This document shows, in pieces, positions 15,626 to 21,103 of a stretch of 21,103 nucleotides of DNA. This stretch comes from an uncultured Clostridia bacterium (GTDB taxonomy: Bacteria > Bacillota > Clostridia > Peptostreptococcales > Anaerovoracaceae): the NCBI GenBank assembly GCA_946541285.1, contig CAMNJG010000004.1, positions 1 through 21,103 of the forward strand. The letters are read 5' to 3'. A program made the position numbers and the translations under genes. Below the pieces are notes generated by a model that was not told the DNA's origin, searched no databases, and saw nothing but the letters and a program-made list of their open reading frames with translations. The number at the start of each line of letters is the position of its first letter. The first letter of the stretch is position 1.

Positions 15626-16069
15626 TCAGACGCTGACTTTCACTTTGATGGTCGCGTTGATCTCTGTAAAAAGACGGATCTCCGCGGTGTGGTCTCCCAC
15701 CGTTTTGATCGGTTCCGGGATACGGATTTTCTTTTTATCAATCTCGAATCCGAACTGGTCCTGAATCGCGGCAGCGATATCCATATTGGTCACCGCCCCG
15801 AACAGGCGTCCGCCTTCTCCGCCTTTGGATTTCAGCTGGACCACCTTGCCCTGCAGCTTCTTTTTCATCTCTTCGGCGCTGGCCTTCTCCTGGGCAAGTT
15901 CTTCTTCCTTCTGCGCCTTCTGCTTCTCCAGCGCCCTGATATTGCCGGCGGTGGCTTCTTTGGCCAGCTGCTTCGGGAGAAGCATATTGCGGGCGTAGCC
16001 ATCGCTGACCTTTACGATTTCCCCGGCCTTGCCGAGTTTTTTCACATCTTCGAGAAGTATGACTTTCAT
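15626..16069 (-). CDS. rplI: 50S ribosomal protein L9
   Basis: Binds domain V of 23S rRNA at the base of the L1 stalk. The N-terminal half is the recognisable MKVILLEDVKKLGKAGEIVK with DGYARNMLLPKQLA, followed by a long charged connecting helix (about 42-75, EKQKAQKEEELAQEKASAEE) and the C-terminal rRNA-binding domain to residue 147, the usual length. AGGAGG lies 6 bases before the ATG. It sits 53 bases after gdpP and 10 bases before the helicase gene, as in Bacillus. Confidence 0.97.
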   Translation of the reverse strand: MKVILLEDVKKLGKAGEIVKVSDGYARNMLLPKQLAKEATAGNIRALEKQKAQKEEELAQEKASAEEMKKKLQGKVVQLKSKGGEGGRLFGAVTNMDIAAAIQDQFGFEIDKKKIRIPEPIKTVGDHTAEIRLFTEINATIKVKVSV

Positions 16070-16122
16070 GAATTCCTCCTGTCCCTTTCTTTCGACTGGT
16101 CGCTGCTGAGTTCGCAGTGTTT

Positions 16123-18435
16123 TTATTCAATATTCGGAATGCCGCGGGTGATCTTTTTTTCTTTTCCCGCCGCTCCGTTATGCGGATTTTCAAAGATACC
16201 TGTTTTTTCCGGAAGCAGTTTTTTTCTGGCGTTCTTCCGGAGATCCTGTACTTCGTCATTTTCGTCAGGGGAAAGCTCCGGCGCGCTGTCCGCTCCTTCC
16301 ACATCGATGACCGGCAGGTTTTTCTCGCCTGTAAGATTCGGCAGCCGGATGGTATCCCGGTACTGTTTCTGCGCGGATTTCGGGGTCTTTTTCTTTTCCG
16401 CGTAAGACGCCATGTATTCATCGATGGCCTCGACCAGCTGGATCTTCGCTTCCCGGAGACTGCCGTGGAGCTGGGCTCCCGCTGTCGTCAGGTTGCCGCC
16501 GCCGCCGATTTTTTCCATGATCATCTGGACGTTCACGGCTCCCAGGGAACGGGCACTGACCCGAACACCTCCGTTTTCCTCGACACCGAGAACAAAGGAA
16601 GCTTTCATCCCCCGGATATCCAGAAGGTCATCCGCCGCCTGAGCGATCAGCACGGACAGGTTCCGCCTCGGTTCCGCGATATAGGAGATCGCGATATCAT
16701 ATGGCAGTTTCTCTGCCCTTGTGATGATTTCTGCTTTTTTCTGGAATATTTCCATATCGGTCTGGAAAAACTGCCGGACAACAATCGGATCGGCCCCCTG
16801 ACGGCGCAGCCAGGAAGCTGCCTCAAAGGTACGCACCCCGGCCTTGACCGAGTAGTTTTTGGTATCCAGCACAATGCCGGAAAGCAGTGTGTTGGCCTCA
16901 AAATCGCTGATGCCTTTCTTTTCCGTCGTCGTATACTGCAGCATTTCCGTTACCAGTTCACAGGCGGAAGAAGCGTACGGTTCGATATGCGTCAGCACGG
17001 CATTTGGAATGATATCCGGTGCGCGTCTGTGATGGTCAATGATCACGGTACGCTGAATGGTATCCGCCAGCCTGCCGCATTCAGCCAGTGCCGGACGGTG
17101 CGTATCCACGACAATCATCAGATCCTCCGGTTTCGCGGCCGCCAGTGCCTGCTCACCGGTTATAAAATGGTACTGGCCGCTCTCCGCCGCCAGCTTATAC
17201 GGGATGTCCACCGCGTCCCAGCTGTCGATGACAATGCTGACTTTCTTTTCTTTATTCCGGAGCTTCGCGATGTGCGCCACACCGATGGCCGCCCCGAACG
17301 CGTCCATGTCCGGATGCTTATGGCCCATGATGAAAATCTGCTCTGCCTGATCAATGAAATCCAGCAGCGCCACCGCGACGATCCTGGACTTGCCTTTATT
17401 TCGTTTTCCTGCAGTCTGCAACTGGCCACCATAATATTCCAGATTGGTATCCTTCCGGACGACCGCCTGGTCCCCGCCGCGGCCCAGCGCCAGGTCCAGC
17501 GCGGCCTGCGCGAAATCGGCAGTCTGCGTCAGGCTCTTTCCCATGGCTCCCGCGCCGATACTGAGGGAGGCCGGGATATCCCCGCCGGTCTTCAGCGCGC
17601 GGACTTCATCGAGGATGGAAAATTTTTTGACTTCTGTATTGGCCAGTGCCTGCTGGTCGCAGATCACGGTATATTTGCTCTTTGAGGTCCTGATGACAGC
17701 CGCCCGGCTCTTGACCGCCCAGGTCCGGATCACTTTCTCAATCTCCCCGGCCAGGCTGGCTTTGACTTCATCCGGCGCCTGCTCCAGGATATCGTCCAGG
17801 TTATCTACTTTTATCTGGACGATACAGGTTTTCTGCTCTTTGTATATCTTGCGCAGCTGCTCCAGATCCGTAATATCCATCCAGTGGAACATCCGGGTGT
17901 TGTACTCATCCTCTGAGAGCGCCTCTCCCGTGATCTTCTCGCGATAGCCTTCCGTCCACTCTGCCGGATCCGAAGTCTGCACATAAAAGGACTTATTGAT
18001 CGCCGAAATATTGACGACCTTTTCCTTCAGATCACTGTTGCTCATCATGTACAGACGAATCCCGGTAATGTCGTAAATATCCCTTCCCTCCGGATCTTCC
18101 TCCGCGGGGAACAGCATACGGAACTTTTTATTGGCCCAGACAATGACCCCGTCACTGCCGATCATACAGAGCGGCAGCGGGTTATACTGCACGGCGCTGA
18201 TGACCGATTCGTCCATTTTTCCTTCCAGTTCCCGGAAATAATCCGAGACCAGCGTGCGCTCTTCGCTCCGGACATCGATAATCGACATCACAATCGCGGA
18301 GGCCAGCATGATCAGGGCCGGGATCACGCAGACCGGTCTGATCAGTGCAGTGACGATGACCATCAGAACCATGACGATATACATATATCGCGACCTGAAA
18401 AGCAGGGAGCGAACCCTGTTCTGTTGTTTGCTCAT
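16123..18435 (-). CDS. gdpP: Cyclic-di-AMP phosphodiesterase GdpP (YybT family)
   Basis: Membrane-bound enzyme that hydrolyses c-di-AMP and so influences wall and potassium homeostasis. I chose the ATG at 18435 (MSKQQNRVRS; GGAG 8 bases upstream), giving 770 residues. The layout is two membrane helices (about 19-54), a PAS domain (about 78-140), a degenerate GGDEF domain (about 203-328, without the GGDEF signature), then the DHH domain with GHKHPDMDA (371-379), VVDTH (443-447), IDHH (466-469) and GIVLDTK (520-526), and DHHA1 with IGGGGNLTTAGAQ. All metal-binding residues are present, so it should be active. From about 677 it has a 94-residue charged tail that the 659-residue B. subtilis protein lacks. 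It heads the long minus-strand gene run, with its own promoter. Confidence 0.95.
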   Translation of the reverse strand: MSKQQNRVRSLLFRSRYMYIVMVLMVIVTALIRPVCVIPALIMLASAIVMSIIDVRSEERTLVSDYFRELEGKMDESVISAVQYNPLPLCMIGSDGVIVWANKKFRMLFPAEEDPEGRDIYDITGIRLYMMSNSDLKEKVVNISAINKSFYVQTSDPAEWTEGYREKITGEALSEDEYNTRMFHWMDITDLEQLRKIYKEQKTCIVQIKVDNLDDILEQAPDEVKASLAGEIEKVIRTWAVKSRAAVIRTSKSKYTVICDQQALANTEVKKFSILDEVRALKTGGDIPASLSIGAGAMGKSLTQTADFAQAALDLALGRGGDQAVVRKDTNLEYYGGQLQTAGKRNKGKSRIVAVALLDFIDQAEQIFIMGHKHPDMDAFGAAIGVAHIAKLRNKEKKVSIVIDSWDAVDIPYKLAAESGQYHFITGEQALAAAKPEDLMIVVDTHRPALAECGRLADTIQRTVIIDHHRRAPDIIPNAVLTHIEPYASSACELVTEMLQYTTTEKKGISDFEANTLLSGIVLDTKNYSVKAGVRTFEAASWLRRQGADPIVVRQFFQTDMEIFQKKAEIITRAEKLPYDIAISYIAEPRRNLSVLIAQAADDLLDIRGMKASFVLGVEENGGVRVSARSLGAVNVQMIMEKIGGGGNLTTAGAQLHGSLREAKIQLVEAIDEYMASYAEKKKTPKSAQKQYRDTIRLPNLTGEKNLPVIDVEGADSAPELSPDENDEVQDLRKNARKKLLPEKTGIFENPHNGAAGKEKKITRGIPNIE

Positions 18436-18535
18436 ATCATTCTCCAGGAAAACATTCCGTTCCCTCAAAAAAGCATGGATCTGCTGTATTCTGTACGGCA
18501 ACGGCGCGTCCGTCCCGTCTCACAGCTTTCCTTTT

Positions 18536-18551
18536 CTGACAGATCTGTCAG
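18536..18551. promoter_or_regulatory. 16-bp perfect palindrome in the gdpP leader
   Basis: CTGACAGATCTGTCAG is a perfect 16-bp palindrome lying a few bases downstream of the predicted gdpP transcription start (about 18555). Its place suits an operator; as RNA it would form only a short stem with no loop, so a DNA-binding role is more likely. The binding protein is unknown. Confidence 0.6.
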
Positions 18552-18561
18552 GCAACATGTT

Positions 18562-18590
18562 AGTATACCATAAGGGATTATGCTTTGCAA
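18562..18590 (-). promoter_or_regulatory. Promoter of the gdpP operon
   Basis: On the minus strand TTGCAA (18590-18585), 17 bases, then TATACT (18567-18562) preceded by TGG (extended -10). It is 120 bases upstream of the gdpP start and points towards it. It is flanked on both sides by palindromes. Confidence 0.75.
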
Positions 18591-18593
18591 TCT

Positions 18594-18627
18594 GGTTACA
18601 GATCCTGCCGGCCGGCAGATTGTAACC
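18594..18627. promoter_or_regulatory. Long palindrome directly upstream of the gdpP promoter
   Basis: GGTTACA (18594-18600) and TGTAACC (18621-18627) enclose the perfect palindrome CTGCCGGCCGGCAG (18605-18618), with AT pairs and two single-base bulges between them. No T-run follows on either strand, so it is not a terminator. It ends 4 bases before the -35 box of gdpP and 3 bases before that of the divergent promoter, a good place for a factor controlling both. Confidence 0.6.
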
Positions 18628-18629
18628 TA

Positions 18630-18658
18630 TTGTCAGAACAGCGGAATGCGAGTAAAAT
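18630..18658 (+). promoter_or_regulatory. Divergent promoter reading toward ppaC
   Basis: TTGTCA (18630-18635), 17 bases, TAAAAT (18653-18658). Transcription would start near 18665 and cross the hairpin 18671-18697 and the palindrome 18860-18909 before ppaC, a leader of about 320 bases. A closer ppaC promoter was not recognised. Confidence 0.6.
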
Positions 18659-18670
18659 AATAGTGTCTGC

Positions 18671-18712
18671 TCATCAACTCCCCGTCGGAGTTGATGATGC
18701 AGGCTGTCGAAG
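18671..18712 (+). repeat. Hairpin plus conserved tail, composite element copy 2
   Basis: TCATCAACTCC (18671-18681) pairs over all 11 positions with GGAGTTGATGA (18687-18697) around a 5-base loop, and ATGATGCAGGCTGTCGAAG (18694-18712) follows. The same unit lies inverted at 20121-20072, with a tail identical over 19 bases and a stem that differs at two left-arm positions yet still pairs. It is in the ppaC leader. Confidence 0.8.
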
Positions 18713-18859
18713 TATATGCCTGCATTCCGCATGGTTTTTCAATGAAAAGAAACCATACGGGCAGACACTGTTTGATGCCTGTGCTCTGGAAATCGTCCGT
18801 TTCCTATTTCCGCTGCTACAGGGTTTTATTGAAAAATGATTCAAAACCCCAGCAGCAGA

Positions 18860-18920
18860 TTAACCGAATTTTACCGATGCGCATTGAAATATTAAGGAAA
18901 TTCGGTTAATGAGCACGCAT
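18860..18920 (-). repeat. 61-bp palindromic repeat, copy 2 (inverted)
   Basis: TTAACCGAATTT (18860-18871) and AAATTCGGTTAA (18898-18909) are perfect 12-bp inverted arms, and TGAGCACGCAT completes the unit. Read on the minus strand it opens ATGCGTGCTCATTAACCGAA, as copy 3 does, and matches that copy at 49 of 61 positions. It lies 65 bases upstream of ppaC, so it would form a strong hairpin in the ppaC leader. Confidence 0.88.
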
Positions 18921-18985
18921 TAGATACCGGCAACAGAGCCGTATTTCAGGAAAATCACAGAACCATACATAACAGGAGGATCAAA

Positions 18986-19906
18986 ATGACTTACGTTATC
19001 GGACATAAGAATCCGGACACAGACTCCATCTGCTCAGCGATCGGATACGCCGCATTCAAAAATGCCATGAACGCCGGAAGCGCCCAGGCTGCCAGAGCAG
19101 GCGAGCTCAATCCGGAAACAACTTTTGTGCTCGAACACTTCGGACTGCCGGTACCGGAATATCTGGAAAGCGCCGCGGACAAAGACCTCATCCTGGTGGA
19201 TCACAATGAAGTGGCTCAGGCGGTTGATGATGTGAACGACGCGCGCATCCTGGAAATTCTGGATCATCACAAAATCGGCGACATTCAGACGGCGGAACCG
19301 ATCTATTTCAGAGCCATGCCAATCGGCTGCACCGCGACGATCGTCTATCTCTGCTTTAAAGAAAACGACCTGACACCGGACGCTGCTACCGCAGGCGGCC
19401 TGTGTTCCGCGATCCTCTCTGACACTCTGGCGTTCCGCTCCCCTACCTGCACACCGCTTGACCAGGAAGCTGCCGAAGCGCTCGCGAAGATCGCAGGTAT
19501 TGAAGACATCCAGGCTTACGCAAAACAGATGTTCAAGGCAGGCAGTGAGCTCGCCGGAAAATCACCAAAGGAAATCCTGTACATGGACTTCAAGAAATTT
19601 ACAGCAGGCAGCACCACTTATGGCGTCGGCCAGGTAACCTCCATGGATGAGGACGAACTGGCAGAACTCAGCAAAACCATGACTTCCTATATGAACGAAT
19701 CCTTCAGCGAACACGGTGTCGACATGCTGTTCCTGCTCCTGACCAATATCCTGGAGGAGTCCAGCGAACTCGTCGTCGCAGGGGAAGGCGCGGAAGAAAC
19801 CGCGAAGAAAGCCTTTACTTCCGCGGAAGCGGACCGTCTGTACCTCAAGGGTGTCGTATCGCGTAAAAAGCAGGTCGTGCCACCGCTCACAGAGGTTCTT
19901 TCATAA
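18986..19906 (+). CDS. ppaC: Manganese-dependent inorganic pyrophosphatase (family II, DHH)
   Basis: Hydrolyses pyrophosphate to two phosphates in the cytoplasm, pulling biosynthetic reactions forward. The 306 residues match family II length (B. subtilis 309). The DHH domain shows GHKNPDTDS (6-14; His7, Asp11, Asp13), LVDHNE (Asp72), LDHHKIGD (Asp93-His94-His95) and SDTLAFRSPT (Asp146); the C-terminal DHHA2 domain ends in SRKKQVVPPL, with the substrate-binding Arg-Lys-Lys. No CBS/DRTGG regulatory insert is present. AGGAGG lies 6 bases before the ATG. It is a single-gene unit with a strong terminator, divergent from gdpP, which belongs to the same DHH superfamily. Confidence 0.96.
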   Translation: MTYVIGHKNPDTDSICSAIGYAAFKNAMNAGSAQAARAGELNPETTFVLEHFGLPVPEYLESAADKDLILVDHNEVAQAVDDVNDARILEILDHHKIGDIQTAEPIYFRAMPIGCTATIVYLCFKENDLTPDAATAGGLCSAILSDTLAFRSPTCTPLDQEAAEALAKIAGIEDIQAYAKQMFKAGSELAGKSPKEILYMDFKKFTAGSTTYGVGQVTSMDEDELAELSKTMTSYMNESFSEHGVDMLFLLLTNILEESSELVVAGEGAEETAKKAFTSAEADRLYLKGVVSRKKQVVPPLTEVLS

Positions 19907-19963
19907 AAAACGGACGGACAGGCGGCAGACTTCTGTCTTTCCGATTTATTCAGATTCTTTCAG

Positions 19964-19999
19964 CGGGCTTTCCTCCATCAGGAAAGCCCGGTCTTTTTT
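19964..19999 (+). terminator. Terminator of ppaC
   Basis: CGGGCTTTCCT (19964-19974) and AGGAAAGCCCG (19980-19990) form a perfect 11-bp stem with a CCATC loop, followed by GTCTTTTTT. It begins 58 bases after the ppaC stop and ends directly against the 61-bp repeat. Confidence 0.95.
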
Positions 20000-20000
20000 A

Positions 20001-20061
20001 ATGCGTGCTCATTAACCGAATTTTCCTGATACCTGAACGCGTATTGACAAAATCCGGTTAA
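20001..20061 (+). repeat. 61-bp palindromic repeat, copy 3
   Basis: The unit opens ATGCGTGCTCATTAACCGAA and ends AAAATCCGGTTAA, so that TTAACCGAATTTT pairs with AAAATCCGGTTAA except at one position. It starts next to the ppaC terminator and is followed after 10 bases (TTTACTGCTG) by the inverted hairpin unit 20072-20121; together they make the shortest copy of the composite element. Confidence 0.88.
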
Positions 20062-20071
20062 TTTACTGCTG

Positions 20072-20121
20072 CTTCGACAGCCTGCATCATGAAATCCAGC
20101 GGGGACTTCATGAGCAGATAC
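20072..20121 (-). repeat. Hairpin plus conserved tail, composite element copy 3
   Basis: On the minus strand GTATCTGC is followed by TCATGAAGTCC, a CCGCT loop, and GGATTTCATGA, then the 19-base tail to 20072. All 11 stem positions pair (one as G-U), although the left arm differs from copy 2 at two positions: C-G became G-C, and C-G became G-U. It lies directly downstream of the ylmH stop. Confidence 0.8.
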
Positions 20122-20124
20122 TTT

Positions 20125-20919
20125 TTACCGGTACGTCAGCAGCGTAAGATGGGTACGGCCCTTACCGGTTTTTCCGCCGACCGACTGGATGCGCACCCGT
20201 CCTTTATGGCGCAGCACAATTTTGTCGCCTTCTTCCAGCGGCCGTTCCGGTTTCAGCGTTTCCAGTCCGTTGACAAAGACGATTCCGCTCCGGACAGCTT
20301 CCTGCGCTTTGGCCCGGGACAGCCCGAACGCTGCTCCCAGGATACTGTCCAGGCGCAGTGACGCCACACTGACGTGCTTTTCCTTCGCGTCCGATGCCGG
20401 CACAATCAGCCCGCTGACCGGAATTTCTTCTACCGACAGTGTGCTCCGCCCTGCCTGGGACAGATGGGATGCCACATACTCCGCCATGCTCCGGAGCACC
20501 AGCAGATCCGCGCCGTCCTCCCGGACCAGGATATCCCCGGTGACTTCCCTGCGGATCCCCAGACCCATCAGCGCTCCCAGATAATCCCGGTGCGACAGGG
20601 CCGGCGCGCCTTTGGATTTCGTCAGGCGCAGCACAGTAAGCGGATCATCCTCCGGCTCCGCGGCGAAATGCGCTGCCGGCCCGTCCTCCATGATATACTC
20701 CGGCAGAAATACCGCAATCACGCGCTCCGCGTCCTCAAAGCCGCCATAGAAGCCCCAGTTCCGTACTCCGCGGTTCTTCATCTGCTGCTGCACCAGACTG
20801 CGCTGCCGGAGATCCAGGAACTCCGTGTGAGTCATCCGGTACTGGCTGACGCAGGCTTCCGCCAGCTCTTCCGTCCTCGAAAGGAGGATACGGTCTTCCT
20901 TGCCTCCCTGATCTTTCAT
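20125..20919 (-). CDS. ylmH: S4-domain RNA-binding protein, YlmH family
   Basis: A 264-residue protein. The N-terminal ~175 residues show the YlmH-type domain, with RNWGFYGGFEDAERVIAVF and SHRDYLGALMGLGIRREVTG, GDILVREDGADLLVL. The S4 RNA-binding domain lies at about 188-245 (LRLDSILGAAFGLSRAKAQE, then VRSGIVFVNG). YlmH proteins bind ribosomal RNA or tRNA-bearing large subunits and have been linked to ribosome rescue and cell division. An AAGGAG site is 7 bases before the ATG at 20919. In many Bacillota it sits beside ylmE-F-G and divIVA; here neither neighbour is present on the visible side, and it converges on ppaC with only repeats in between. Confidence 0.92.
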   Translation of the reverse strand: MKDQGGKEDRILLSRTEELAEACVSQYRMTHTEFLDLRQRSLVQQQMKNRGVRNWGFYGGFEDAERVIAVFLPEYIMEDGPAAHFAAEPEDDPLTVLRLTKSKGAPALSHRDYLGALMGLGIRREVTGDILVREDGADLLVLRSMAEYVASHLSQAGRSTLSVEEIPVSGLIVPASDAKEKHVSVASLRLDSILGAAFGLSRAKAQEAVRSGIVFVNGLETLKPERPLEEGDKIVLRHKGRVRIQSVGGKTGKGRTHLTLLTYR

Positions 20920-21103
20920 CCTGTACTCCTTCTATTCAATCATTCCGGTGGCACCCGGCCCTGCACAGCGATACTGCGGATCAGCCCCTGTGCACCGGTA
21001 TTGCAGCATAGTCCCCAAAAAGCTCCACTTGATCCTGCGCTGCGCTCAGGATGACAAATAAACAGCGGAATAAATCAGCGTTTCCCTAACGCGGCAGTGG
21101 CGC
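20920..21103. other. Gene-free flank with short inverted repeats
   Basis: No gene was recognised in these 184 bases. TGCACAG (20962-20968) and CTGTGCA (20988-20994) form an inverted repeat, and ATCCTG/CAGGAT at about 21031-21052 lies in a GTCATCCTGAGCGCAGCG-type dispersed repeat (minus strand). A ylmH promoter was not identified with confidence. Confidence 0.5.

Larger units (their letters stand above)
18502..18985. other. gdpP-ppaC divergent intergenic region
   Basis: About 480 to 550 bases without a credible gene. In order: the gdpP leader with a 16-bp palindrome, the gdpP promoter, a long palindrome, the divergent plus-strand promoter, a structured hairpin, a weaker hairpin ATGGTTT/AAACCAT (18731-18737/18750-18756), the 61-bp palindromic repeat, and the ppaC ribosome site. 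Small open frames here lack ribosome sites and run through the repeats. Confidence 0.75.

Noticed and set aside
16117..17685. 522-codon open frame on the plus strand opposite gdpP
   Set aside because: It is antisense to the well-conserved GdpP catalytic domains, is rich in His, Arg, Pro and Phe as expected for a complementary-strand frame, and has no ribosome site.
18436..18501. Upstream in-frame ATG for gdpP at 18501
   Set aside because: There is no ribosome site before it, whereas GGAG lies 8 bases before the ATG at 18435, and the membrane helices begin soon after the latter.
18594..18627. Long palindrome upstream of gdpP as a rho-independent terminator
   Set aside because: No T-run on either side and no gene ends nearby; a regulatory DNA site is more likely.
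18520..18732. 70-codon minus-strand frame upstream of gdpP
   Set aside because: It spans promoters, palindromes and the repeated hairpin; no ribosome site and no recognisable domain.
1..21103. CRISPR array, tRNA, rRNA, integrase or insertion sequence
   Set aside because: No regularly spaced direct repeats, no tRNA-like clover-leaf and no transposase or recombinase motif were seen anywhere in the window.

Overview
The window looks like the chromosome of a Gram-positive Clostridia-type Bacillota, most likely a Lachnospiraceae-like gut anaerobe. The reasons are strong AGGAGG-type ribosome binding sites, a manganese-type inorganic pyrophosphatase, GdpP, WalRK, a DnaD-family primosome protein, RNase M5, an SLH-domain surface protein and a GntR/YtrA-controlled ABC exporter. 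No tRNA, rRNA, CRISPR array, transposase or phage gene was seen. Assignment is by family recognition only; no search was run.

Layout. Positions 1-711 hold the first 13 codons of a gene leaving the window on the minus strand, then a non-coding stretch with a dispersed palindromic repeat and several hairpins. Positions 712-4077 are a minus-strand three-gene operon (GntR regulator, ABC ATPase, ABC permease) with translational overlaps, a clear promoter and an operator just downstream of the predicted transcription start. Positions 4129-4427 hold a compact candidate type I toxin-antitoxin locus: a 33-residue membrane peptide on the plus strand, a shared terminator hairpin, and a convergent small RNA that carries the complement of the toxin start region.

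From 18435 down to 4470 twelve genes lie head to tail on the minus strand: gdpP, rplI, dnaB (replicative helicase), purA, a dnaD-like gene, walR, walK, divIC, rnmV, rsmA, an unrecognised degenerate ATPase-like gene, and an SLH surface protein. The gdpP-rplI-helicase-purA-walRK part matches the ancestral order near the Bacillus origin. The block joins c-di-AMP turnover, replication initiation, purine synthesis, cell-wall control, division and rRNA maturation. Each step is tightly spaced, with a strong promoter upstream of gdpP and a plausible extra one before purA.

On the far side, ppaC (Mn-dependent pyrophosphatase) is transcribed divergently from gdpP across a roughly 480-bp region rich in palindromes. 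It ends in a textbook terminator and is followed by a convergent ylmH (S4-domain RNA-binding protein).

The most interesting items are the Fst-like toxin/antisense RNA locus; a three-copy composite intergenic element (an exactly 61-bp palindromic unit plus a distal hairpin whose stem shows compensatory changes); a DnaD-family protein whose C-terminus is the zinc-binding N-domain of a helicase loader but which lacks the AAA+ motor; and a protein resembling AAA_14 ATPases that has lost both Walker motifs.
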